Below, piece after piece: positions 10,592 through 18,483 of a stretch of DNA of 18,483 bases (position 1 is the stretch's first letter; every line of letters starts with the position of its first letter). Under the pieces are notes generated by a model that had not been told where the DNA came from, made no database searches, and worked only from the letters and a program-made list of their open reading frames with translations. The stretch covers positions 1-18,483 of the forward strand of contig URLF01000051.1 in NCBI GenBank assembly GCA_900548705.1. Reading direction: 5' to 3'. The DNA comes from an uncultured Porphyromonadaceae bacterium. Lineage in GTDB: Bacteria; Bacteroidota; Bacteroidia; Bacteroidales; Muribaculaceae. The position numbers and the translations under genes were made by a program.

Positions 10592-13183
10592 ATGGATATG
10601 AAGAGAAAAATCCTGACGCTTGCTATGGCTGCCCTCACGGTGGCATCGGCTTACGCGGTTCCGGCCAAACGCCTGACCCGCACCGTCACCCAGCCTGATG
10701 GCTCGACGGTGACCGTCACCCTGACCGGTGACGAATGGTTTCACTCATATGTCACATCCGACGGCCTGACTGTCGATTTTACCCCCGAAGGCTACGCCGT
10801 CTATCGCTCGGCCGACGGTGTGAGTTCGGTGTATGTCCATGAACTCGCTGAACGTTCCGCCCAGGAGCAATCATTCATCGCAGCCCGCGCCACATCCCTG
10901 ACCTATGCAGCCCAGCGTGCAGCTTCCCCCAAGGTGCTGGCCAGACAGGCTCAGCAGGCTACATTGAAAGCCCCCCTCCGCAGTTCCCAGGGACGAATCA
11001 GCATCGAGCAGCAAGACTCTCAGGTGCCCCACAAGGGTGTCGCCCATGTGCCCATTCTCCTCGTCCAGTATCAGGATATAAAATTCAAGGATGGCGACGG
11101 GGCCAACCAGGTATTCACCGACTTCTTTACCGGCGAAGGTAAAAGCGCGAAGGCATATTTTGATGAAGCCTCATTGGGCCAGTATGATCCCCAGTTCCAT
11201 GTCTACGGCCCCTATACCGTTTCGAGAAATCGCGTATATTACGGTGGCACTGACTATTGGGGGAATGACGAGAAGCCCGGCCATATGGTCAAGGAAGCCA
11301 TTCAGCTGGCCGATCCCGAAGTCGACTTTTCTATTTTCGACAACGACGGCGACGGCGTCTGCGATGTTATAATCGTCCTCTATGCCGGTGTCGGCCAGGC
11401 GTCGTCAGGGGTTGCCCAGGCCGTGTGGCCCTGCCAGTGGGATCTCGCGTCCTCCGGTGCGGGGACCATCTCCTGTGACGGCGTACGGATGACCAAGTTC
11501 GCAGTCTTCAACGAGCTGAACGGAACCCACAGAACTCAGATTGACGGTGTCGGCACATTCTGCCATGAGTTCTCCCACTGTCTCGGTCTCCCCGACTTCT
11601 ATGAAACCACATATAATAATGGTTACTTTGGTATGGGGGACTGGTCTCTTATGGACCATGGTTGCTACAATGACGACGGTTACACACCCATCGGTTACTC
11701 CGCCTACGAGAAAGCCTTCATGGGGTGGATAGAGCTTGAGGAGGGAGTCAAGAACACCCAGTACACCCTCCCAGTGCTTAACGACGGCGACAATCCCGCC
11801 TCCAAGGCTGTCATTCTCACCAACTCCAAAGACAAAAACGAATACTTCATATTCGAGAACCGCGCCAGACAGGGATGGGATGAATACCTCTACGACGAGG
11901 GTATGCTCATCACCCATGTCACATACAGCGCGTCGGCGTGGAACAACAACACCGTCAACAACTACTCCCTCCAGCGTATGACCGTTGTGCCAGCCGACAA
12001 CAAGCTTGATTCAAGCACCCAGACATCCGACCTCTGGCCCAAGAGCTACGCCACCGAGTTCACCAACACCTCCACCCCCGCCGCTCGCACCAATACCGGT
12101 TCCTTCCTCTCAAAACCTGTGACCGAGATTGAGCGCGACCCCCAGACCGGAGCTGTCTCCTTCTGGGTCGACAAGCAGCCTATCTCCGAGATTCCGACCC
12201 CCGAGCCTGTAGAACCGGTGGTTGAGGAAGCCGGCAGTTTCACCGCCTCGTGGGCTCCCATCGCTGTGGAAGGCTCTGATGTGACTTATACCCTTCAGGT
12301 CTGGCCAGCGGCCGGCTCTCTCCCCGCCCCTGCCCTGTGGACCGATTTCTCCAAAAAACTTGCCGGATGGACCCTCGCCGGGGAATACAAAGTGCTGTCC
12401 ACCTCGATGTATCTCGGCACCGCGACCTCCGATGCCTCCCTGACCTCCGACAACACCGTGGCTCCCTCTGACGGGGCGGTCACCGTCGTGGTCAAGGCCA
12501 AACGCTACGGCACCGACTCCGACCCTGTCGTTGTCATGTCGCTGATTGACGAGGATGGCAATGTCGCCGCCACCGCCGAAGAGTATGTCGACAAGACCAC
12601 CGCTTACTATTCCGTGGCTTTCACCGGCCTGGACGCCTCCAAGAGCTATAATGTCAAGATTGCCAACCGTGGTAAATCCAAGCGTGTGACCCTTTATTCC
12701 GCGATGGCTTTCGCCGGAGACTGCGCCGATTGCGACGACTTCGACTATGACAAGGCGTTTGCTGATGCCCTTGCCGGGCCTGCGGCTGCACCCTCCCGTG
12801 CGGAACAGACCACAATCGGAGACCGTATCACCATTTCAGGCATCACCGACACGTCATATAAAGTGACAGGCCTACAGGAAGCCGTTTACCGCTTCCGCGT
12901 GAAGGCTGTCCCCGTCGATCCCGAGAAGGGGAAGGAGAGCCTCTGGTCGGCCACTCAGGAAGTTGACCTCTCCACCTCCGGCATCACTGATGTCGTGGAG
13001 ACATCCGGCCCACAGGCCGCGTACATTCTCCTTGACGGGGAAATCGTCGCTACGCCCGGTTCGCGCCTCTACTCCGTCGCCGGTGTTGAGGTTCAGCCTG
13101 TCGCCTCGGGCCGCTTTGCCCCCGCCCCCGGCGCATATGTGCTGGTGACCCCGGGATTGCGTCCCGCCAAGATTGTCCTCTGA
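10592..13183 (+). CDS. Secreted M6-family metalloprotease with C-terminal sorting domain
   Basis: An 863-residue extracellular or surface zinc protease. Residues 1-22 (MDMKRKILTLAMAALTVASAYA) are a signal peptide; ATG 10598 is an equally likely start. Residues about 25-140 look like a pro-region. The catalytic domain runs from about 148 to 430. It has a calcium-type loop D250-N-D252-G-D254-G-V-C-D258, the zinc motif H325-E326-F-S-H329-C-L-G332-L-P-D335, and a Met-turn candidate at M354 (DWSLMDHG). These features fit the immune-inhibitor-A group. From about 540 a fibronectin-III-like strand pair (SFTASWAPIAVEGSDVTYTL) is interrupted by a beta-rich module (about 578-715) and then completed (YKVTGLQEAVYRFRVKAV). 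The last about 60 residues (GSRLYSVAGVEV ... GAYVLVTPG ... AKIVL) resemble a type IX secretion sorting domain. It stands alone, with its own promoter. Confidence 0.93.
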   Translation: MDMKRKILTLAMAALTVASAYAVPAKRLTRTVTQPDGSTVTVTLTGDEWFHSYVTSDGLTVDFTPEGYAVYRSADGVSSVYVHELAERSAQEQSFIAARATSLTYAAQRAASPKVLARQAQQATLKAPLRSSQGRISIEQQDSQVPHKGVAHVPILLVQYQDIKFKDGDGANQVFTDFFTGEGKSAKAYFDEASLGQYDPQFHVYGPYTVSRNRVYYGGTDYWGNDEKPGHMVKEAIQLADPEVDFSIFDNDGDGVCDVIIVLYAGVGQASSGVAQAVWPCQWDLASSGAGTISCDGVRMTKFAVFNELNGTHRTQIDGVGTFCHEFSHCLGLPDFYETTYNNGYFGMGDWSLMDHGCYNDDGYTPIGYSAYEKAFMGWIELEEGVKNTQYTLPVLNDGDNPASKAVILTNSKDKNEYFIFENRARQGWDEYLYDEGMLITHVTYSASAWNNNTVNNYSLQRMTVVPADNKLDSSTQTSDLWPKSYATEFTNTSTPAARTNTGSFLSKPVTEIERDPQTGAVSFWVDKQPISEIPTPEPVEPVVEEAGSFTASWAPIAVEGSDVTYTLQVWPAAGSLPAPALWTDFSKKLAGWTLAGEYKVLSTSMYLGTATSDASLTSDNTVAPSDGAVTVVVKAKRYGTDSDPVVVMSLIDEDGNVAATAEEYVDKTTAYYSVAFTGLDASKSYNVKIANRGKSKRVTLYSAMAFAGDCADCDDFDYDKAFADALAGPAAAPSRAEQTTIGDRITISGITDTSYKVTGLQEAVYRFRVKAVPVDPEKGKESLWSATQEVDLSTSGITDVVETSGPQAAYILLDGEIVATPGSRLYSVAGVEVQPVASGRFAPAPGAYVLVTPGLRPAKIVL

Positions 13184-13280
13184 TACCCTACCGAAGAGCG
13201 GCGCGGTAAGCTCCCCGACCGTATGAATCCGTCGGTGTGCTGAAATCTCTCGTCGTTGAAATTATAGTGGTTTCCCCTGA

Positions 13281-13458
13281 GATTCCGGAGGAATCCTTTA
13301 TCTGAATAGCCGTGGGTTGGCGCAAGTGCGAAGCTCCCTTGTGGGGCTGGCACGACGCGGTAACCCACGGTTGTGTTTAGTCAGGCAAGGGATTCTGAAG
13401 GAATCTTTTTTTGATGTTACCCGTTATGTCGAATATCGGAAAAAATTCCTTCGGAATC
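13281..13458 (-). repeat. Dispersed palindromic repeat, copy 2 (inverted relative to copy 1)
   Basis: Contains GATTCC-GGA-GGAATC (13281-13295), the 30-base block 13297-13326 identical to the reverse complement of 1502-1531, CCGTGGGTTG (13310-13319) pairing with AACCCACGG (13362-13370), and the palindrome ATTCC-TTC-GGAAT at about 13445. Module order is the mirror of copy 1. The loop between the CCGTGGGTT arms is unrelated in sequence and length. Confidence 0.75.
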
Positions 13459-13699
13459 GTCCGAGTGATTTTTTTTACGCTGTGAATGAGTGATATAAAG
13501 GCGTAAAATCCCATTTTGGGTTTTAAATGTTAAGCACTGTAAAATGTTGTGTACAAGATATAATAGGTTGTTAATCAGGTGTTTAGTCTTATTGTGTGGC
13601 AGTTTGCTAAAAATGTTAATATTATATATTTTAACATAAATAGCAAATGTGGCAAAATATATGTATTTTTAGGATTGATTGAAAAAGTTTCACAAATAT
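13459..13699. other. AT-rich intergenic stretch
   Basis: No gene is supported. A minus-strand frame at 13631-13918 (95 codons) is hydrophobic and low-complexity and crosses the promoter of the downstream gene. Composition is very AT-rich compared with both neighbours. Confidence 0.55.
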
Positions 13700-13730
13700 T
13701 TGCACGGTAAAAATTATTATCATAAATTTG
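13700..13730 (+). promoter_or_regulatory. Promoter of the large secreted-protein gene
   Basis: TTG (13700-13702, preceded by TAT), 20-base gap, TAAATTTG (13723-13730). A close consensus match; the predicted start of transcription is near 13737, leaving a leader of about 275 nt. Confidence 0.65.
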
Positions 13731-13736
13731 CGGATG

Positions 13737-14012
13737 AAAACGGATATGTGTCCAATGGAACGGTTTTCTGCCTCAATGATGGCAAAATGTCGCGAAAAGG
13801 ATGCCTGAAGTATCTGGAATGGATGAATCATCAAGTAGTTTAACCATAACAAACGTCCGAAATAACAAGGAATATCCCTCTCCCCAATCAGAAACAGAAA
13901 GACTTCAAAAACAATCATAAATCAATTTCCAAGGGAAAAGGATAAATAAAGGATTCTTTTATCCGCAAAATCCCGTTTAGGATTATTTAACTTAGAATCC
14001 ATTCTAACCATT
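13737..14012 (+). other. Long 5' leader with two overlapping short frames
   Basis: Within the predicted leader, a frame read from ATG 13746 (or 13755) ends at TGA 13808 (tail MMAKCREKDA). A second, overlapping in another phase from ATG 13801 to TAA 13920, encodes 39 residues (starts MPEVSGMDESSSSL). A hairpin GGATAAA/TTTATCC lies near 13940-13965. Coding status of the short frames is unproven; they could be regulatory upstream frames. Confidence 0.35.
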
Positions 14013-17000
14013 ATGAGAAAATCATTATCTCTGATGCTCTCTGCGGCGCTGACCCTCGGGTCGGTCGCCACTTCTTACGCCGCTCCTTTGGCTAAGAAGG
14101 CTGGTGGACAGGCAATGAATAAGCCTGTCGCTGCAGCTCAAAAAGCACCCAAGAACGAGAAAGGCGTCCTCAGATTTATGAAGACCCGTCAGGTGCCCCA
14201 AGGAGTGAATGGCCTCCACAAAGTGCAGTCCGCCATAAAGGCTCAAAACAAGGTTGCCGTCAATTCGGCTACTTCGGCTCATCGCGTGGCTGCTTCGGGC
14301 ATCACGTTGCGAGGTGCGGTAGAATTCGCTGATTCATGGGCATCCGGCGGTGACTTTGCCTATGGAATGTACTCTGTGCCCACTGTCGATGGTGGCGGTT
14401 TCGAGATGCTCGGTGCCACGGACAAAGCTTTGGGCATTGGTGTTGATGACAACAACGGCACATTCTATTCGACATACCTCGAGACCTTCTATGGGTATAT
14501 CATTGGATGGGGTGTCGCTGCCTACGATACCGAAACCTGGGACCTTATCAGTGATACCTCGCTGGAGGAAATGTCTGTGATTGCCCATGCGATGGCTCTC
14601 GATCCTGTTTCGGGAGAAATCTATGGTACTTTCCGTGACGCCTCAGGTTCGGGTGTGACCTGGAAGAAGGCTGATTTTGAAGCCCTCTCGGCTACAGATA
14701 TCGCTCCCCTTAATGTGTATTTGTGTGCAGTGGCTTGCGATGATAGCGGCCAGTTCTATGGCGTTTCCTCATATAACGAGGGTACGGATGAAGCTCCCGA
14801 TTACAAACACGATCTCTACAAGATTGAAAAAGAGACCGGAGAATTGACCTTTATCGCACCGGTTACAGGCGGATATACCACTGTCTATCAGATTGGAGGT
14901 TGCATAAATAATCAGAACCACACTATGCTGATTACCGCTTCGACCGATACCGACGGTTCGCTTTGGGAAATAGACCTTGCCACCGGCGTGTCCACCAAGC
15001 TCGTTGCTTTTGCGGATGCCGAAGAGGTTACTTCTATTTATATCCCGAAGCCTGCCGCTGCTGATAAGGCTCCTGCGGCTCCCGGACTTGAGGTCGCCTG
15101 TGAGAATGGCGCAATGGATGTTCAGATCAAGCTGACCATGCCCACCACGCTGTTTGACGGCACTCCGGCCGCAGGCCAGACATTCTCTTATTCCGTTCTC
15201 GCCAATGGCGAGGAGGTGATGGCAGGCTCTGCTCTCGCCGGCGCGGAAGTGAGTGAGAATGTGGCTATATCCACTTCGGGCGTTGTCTCTTTCGCAGCTA
15301 CCGCATCAAACTCAGAAGGTGCTTCTCCTAAGGCTAAAGCTTCTTGTTACGTAGGCAAAGGAACTCCCTCCGCTCCCCAGAATGTCGAGCTGACATGGGC
15401 TTCCAATATGGCTACGTTAACTTGGAGCGCTGTCTCCACAGCCTCCGACGGTGGTTATATCAATCCCGAGGATATTACATACACAGTCCTTGACAGCGAA
15501 GGCCAGGTGCTGGCTGATGGTCTCGCCACAACCACCTTTACAAAAGAAGAAAAAGTAAATCAGGCTCAATATCGCGACGTATATTACAGTGTGAAGGCCG
15601 TTTATGACGGAAAATCCTCCGAGGCAGTAGAGTCCAACAGGGTTGGTCTTGGTGTGCGCCGTCCGCCGTTCGCATTCGATATGACTGATCCCCTTCAGTT
15701 CGGTTATCATACCATTTTTGATGCCAACGAAGATGGCAAGACCTGGAATTTCAACGGCGGCATCACCCGTTATTCATACAGCTCGGACAATGATGCCGAC
15801 GACTGGCTCTTCTCTCCCAACCTGTTCCTCTATAAGGATCACGCTTACAAAATCACAGCGAAGGTGTCCTCAAGCACAACCTTCCCCGAGCGCATTGAAA
15901 TCAAGGCAGGTTATGGTCAGGCAAATGTAGGGTCGATGACTGCTACTGTTGTGCCCGCGACTGTGATCCAGTCTTCAGATATTGTGACCCTTGAGGGATG
16001 GCTCATTGCAGACAGAGCCGGTATGTTTGTCATCGGTTTCCACGCTATTTCAGATGCCGACGAACTCCATCTCAAGCTTCATTCCTATGAGATTTCCGCT
16101 CCTGTCGCAGGAACACTACCCGGTGCTGTGGAGAATCCCGTTGTGACCTCTGATCCCAACGGCGCACTCAAGGCAGACATCTCTTTCAAGGCTCCATCGA
16201 AGACAATCGCCGGCGCTGACCTGACAGGAGATGTGAAAGTCAAGGTGCTCCGCGGCGAGACTTTGGTTGGTGAGGTTACTTGCGCTGCAGGTTCCGACCA
16301 GAGCGTGGCAGATAACGATGTCCCTGAAATAGGCACCTATACTTATACCCTGGTTTCCCTCAGCACCGATGGCCAGGAAGGCCTTTCAACAAGTGTTTCC
16401 GCATTTGTGGGCCCGAAGACTCCCGCAGATATTGAAGCGGTTGAAATGACAGAGCCCACTCCGGGTACATTCGTCCTCAACTGGCCTGCCGTGACAATGG
16501 CTGCTGACGGTTCCGAATTGCTCCCCGCCAACGTGTCTTACAAGGTTTTCACCGTTACCACAAATGCTTACGGACAGTTGGCAGTCGGTGATGAAATCGG
16601 CGCTGTTACCGAACCCACTTTCACTTATAACACGACTCCGATTGAACAACAGGGATATTTCCGCCTCGCAGTCCAGGCGTTCAACCTTTCTGAAGGCAGC
16701 GAGATGCTGGCTCTGGGCACTGTCCTGACCGGTACTCCTTATGATATGCCGGTTGTCTACACAAATATGGAATCTCTTGACCATTTCCTGGGAATCGGCG
16801 GAGACGGCAGTGTCCAGATTTACACTCCCGAGACACTGGAAGGCATAGAGCCTTGCGATGACAGCGAATTTTTCGGTATACAGCACCAGTATCTCGATCA
16901 GTCATCTTATCTGGTAACCGGCAAAATCAATATCACCGGTGAGATGCCTGTATTCAGCTTCTATGTTTATTCCCTCACCGGGGCCGGTGATTCCGAGGAT

Positions 17001-18483
17001 ACCAACGAGAATATCGTGTCTGTGATCGCCGACGGCGAAGAGACAGTGCTGCGCACTGTTGTCAACAACGAGGACGGTATGGAAGGTTGTACCTGGAACA
17101 AAGTTATGGTTCCTTTGGACGCATACGTTGGCAAGACCATCCAGGTCAAACTGACTGGTGTATGCAAAGGCTATGCATTCAACCTCTATGACAATATCCG
17201 TGTATGCAACAACCTCAACCATGACCTCTCAGCCGCCATTTCCGCGCCCGCTACCGTGGAGACCGGCAAGGAGTTCAATGTGAATGTGGCTGTCGCCAAT
17301 GAAGGCGCCGAGGATTCTGATTCATATACCGTCAACCTCTACCGCGATGGTGAGATTGTGGCTACTCAGACCAACCAGTATGGTTCCGCTTCCGGTGAGA
17401 AAGAAAACTTCACTTTCAAGCAGACCCTTGGCCTCACTGACGGAGAGTCCGCTGAATACAAGGCTGTCGTTGTCTACGAGGCTGATGAGAATCCCGACAA
17501 CAACGAGACCGCTGCCGTTACTGTGGCGCGCAAGCTCTCCACGCTTCCCAAGGTTTCCGGCCTCGCAGGTGAACGCTCCGAGCAGGGTGTATCCCTCTCC
17601 TGGGATCCCATCGTCATTGGCGAAAAGGTGCCGACCGAAGTTACTGAAGACTTCGAGTCCGGCGAACCTTTCGCTAAGGAATTCGCTGACTGGACTTTCG
17701 TCGACCTCGATGGTGTGACACAGGGTGGTTTCCAAAATCTCGACATCCCGGGAGTTGTACATGGTCAGACCACAGGATCATTCTTCGTGTTCGACAATGC
17801 AGATGACGCATTCAATTTGTCATTCGCTACTACAAGTGGAACCAAATTCCTGGCAACTCTCTACAATTCGGATGACAGCCAGATTGACGACTGGGCAATT
17901 TCTCCCCTCCTGACCGGAGACGCCCAGACCATATCATTCCAGGCTCGCAGCTATTCGCCTCAGTATCCTGAACAGATTGAGGTATGGTACACAACTTCCG
18001 AATCGGTTAATCCTGAAGATTTCGTGAAAGTTGAAGCATTTGGGACCCAGACCGTTCCTTGCAATAGCAATCGCGACTTCACCCTCTATACCGCAGCCCT
18101 TCCTGCCGGTGCCAAGCACTTCGCTATCCGTTCATGCGCTGCCGGTTCGTTCATGCTTCTCGTTGACGACGTGACCTTCACCAAACTCGACGGATTCGAC
18201 GGCGAGCTCAAGGGCTACAATGTTTACCGCGACGGTGTGAAGCTCAACGACGCTCTTGTGGCTGAACCCAGCTTCGTCGACACCGAGGCTGATGCCGAGG
18301 CTCACACCTACCATGTGACCGCCGTTTACGACAAGGGCGAATCCGAGCTTTCCGAGCCCGTGACCATCGACCAGTCCGGCATTGACGCAGTCCTCGCCGC
18401 CGGTATGAAGGTTGCTGTCGAAGGCAAGTTCATCGTTGTCACCGGTGCTGCCGGCAAGCTTGTCACCATCAACGCTGTTGACG
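14013..18483 (+). CDS. Very large secreted multidomain protein, 5' part (FN3, choice-of-anchor-J-like and CARDB-like modules)
   Basis: The frame is open for 1490 codons to the window edge. Residues 1-23 (MRKSLSLMLSAALTLGSVAT...) are a signal peptide. Residues about 100-345 look like a beta-propeller, with repeated units of the type D..SGEIYG or YKIEKETGELTFI. Then come fibronectin-III-like modules (about 350-550, for example APQNVELTWASNMATLTWSA). Three jelly-roll, choice-of-anchor-J/MAM-like modules begin near residue 555 (FDMTDPLQFG), 918 (TNMESLDHFLG) and 1212 (EDFESGEPFAKEF), each with a typical ending such as LLVDDVTF. A CARDB-like domain lies at about 1070-1160 (HDLSAAISAPATVETGKEF), and a last FN3 (LKGYNVYRDGVKLND) at about 1400-1450. 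The final visible part (SGIDAVLAAGMKVAVEGKFI) is the start of a type IX secretion sorting domain, so only some tens of residues are missing. Probably a surface-attached or released adhesion/binding protein; ligand unknown. Confidence 0.88.
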   Translation, partial: MRKSLSLMLSAALTLGSVATSYAAPLAKKAGGQAMNKPVAAAQKAPKNEKGVLRFMKTRQVPQGVNGLHKVQSAIKAQNKVAVNSATSAHRVAASGITLRGAVEFADSWASGGDFAYGMYSVPTVDGGGFEMLGATDKALGIGVDDNNGTFYSTYLETFYGYIIGWGVAAYDTETWDLISDTSLEEMSVIAHAMALDPVSGEIYGTFRDASGSGVTWKKADFEALSATDIAPLNVYLCAVACDDSGQFYGVSSYNEGTDEAPDYKHDLYKIEKETGELTFIAPVTGGYTTVYQIGGCINNQNHTMLITASTDTDGSLWEIDLATGVSTKLVAFADAEEVTSIYIPKPAAADKAPAAPGLEVACENGAMDVQIKLTMPTTLFDGTPAAGQTFSYSVLANGEEVMAGSALAGAEVSENVAISTSGVVSFAATASNSEGASPKAKASCYVGKGTPSAPQNVELTWASNMATLTWSAVSTASDGGYINPEDITYTVLDSEGQVLADGLATTTFTKEEKVNQAQYRDVYYSVKAVYDGKSSEAVESNRVGLGVRRPPFAFDMTDPLQFGYHTIFDANEDGKTWNFNGGITRYSYSSDNDADDWLFSPNLFLYKDHAYKITAKVSSSTTFPERIEIKAGYGQANVGSMTATVVPATVIQSSDIVTLEGWLIADRAGMFVIGFHAISDADELHLKLHSYEISAPVAGTLPGAVENPVVTSDPNGALKADISFKAPSKTIAGADLTGDVKVKVLRGETLVGEVTCAAGSDQSVADNDVPEIGTYTYTLVSLSTDGQEGLSTSVSAFVGPKTPADIEAVEMTEPTPGTFVLNWPAVTMAADGSELLPANVSYKVFTVTTNAYGQLAVGDEIGAVTEPTFTYNTTPIEQQGYFRLAVQAFNLSEGSEMLALGTVLTGTPYDMPVVYTNMESLDHFLGIGGDGSVQIYTPETLEGIEPCDDSEFFGIQHQYLDQSSYLVTGKINITGEMPVFSFYVYSLTGAGDSEDTNENIVSVIADGEETVLRTVVNNEDGMEGCTWNKVMVPLDAYVGKTIQVKLTGVCKGYAFNLYDNIRVCNNLNHDLSAAISAPATVETGKEFNVNVAVANEGAEDSDSYTVNLYRDGEIVATQTNQYGSASGEKENFTFKQTLGLTDGESAEYKAVVVYEADENPDNNETAAVTVARKLSTLPKVSGLAGERSEQGVSLSWDPIVIGEKVPTEVTEDFESGEPFAKEFADWTFVDLDGVTQGGFQNLDIPGVVHGQTTGSFFVFDNADDAFNLSFATTSGTKFLATLYNSDDSQIDDWAISPLLTGDAQTISFQARSYSPQYPEQIEVWYTTSESVNPEDFVKVEAFGTQTVPCNSNRDFTLYTAALPAGAKHFAIRSCAAGSFMLLVDDVTFTKLDGFDGELKGYNVYRDGVKLNDALVAEPSFVDTEADAEAHTYHVTAVYDKGESELSEPVTIDQSGIDAVLAAGMKVAVEGKFIVVTGAAGKLVTINAVD

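Noticed and set aside
13093..13368. 91-codon minus-strand frame
   Set aside because: Half of it is antisense to the protease C-terminus and the rest is the dispersed repeat.
13631..13918. 95-codon minus-strand hydrophobic frame
   Set aside because: Low-complexity AT-rich DNA; it overlaps a consensus promoter and leader on the plus strand.

Overview
The window looks like a chromosomal segment of a gut Bacteroidales bacterium, most likely a Muribaculaceae-type genome. Three things suggest this. Promoters fit the Bacteroidetes consensus TTTG/TTG-N18-21-TAnnTTTG. Secreted multidomain proteins carry C-termini resembling type IX secretion sorting domains. A mobilizable island of the Bacteroides integrase/HTH/DUF3987/MobV type is present. 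The assignment to family is inference.

Layout: (1) 1-1200 holds the 3' part of a GH94 cellobiose-phosphorylase-like gene (+), overlapping tail to tail with a MutT-like Nudix hydrolase gene (-) that has its own promoter near 1168-1196. (2) 1200-1773 is non-coding, with a long hairpin, a copy of a dispersed palindromic repeat and an apparent remnant of an integrated-element end. (3) 1774-8969 is a complete integrative and mobilizable element of about 7.2 kb inserted in the 3' end of tRNA-Leu(CAA), bounded by 17-bp direct repeats. It carries a tyrosine integrase with its terminator, a 0.7-kb non-coding leader region, an HTH (excisionase-like) gene overlapping a DUF3987 ATPase-like gene, a palindrome-rich candidate oriT, a MobV relaxase, and, facing the other way, a small exported membrane-protein gene behind a strikingly structured leader. 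(4) 8957-9900 holds tRNA-Leu(CAA) and an ECF sigma factor, both on the minus strand and both with good consensus promoters. (5) 9950-10500 has two short palindromic repeats flanking a small possible gene. (6) 10592-13183 encodes an M6-family secreted metalloprotease. (7) 13184-14012 is a non-coding AT-rich stretch with the second, inverted copy of the dispersed repeat and a strong promoter. (8) From 14013 to the window end is the 5' part of a very large secreted multidomain protein with an open frame for 1490 codons; only its extreme C-terminus is cut off.

How it works together: the integrase and HTH protein would integrate and excise the island at tRNA-Leu. The relaxase would nick the palindromic region just upstream and lead the circular form through the mating channel of a helper conjugative element, since no channel genes are present. 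The tRNA is rebuilt at the right junction, and the island supplies a new terminator behind it. The most unusual observations are: (a) an 18-bp repeat plus terminator hairpin appears both inside the right end and, in the same geometry, just outside the left end, suggesting successive insertions at one tRNA; and (b) an approximately 120-nt nested fold upstream of the cargo gene. I did not find a recognisably new defence or enzymatic system.
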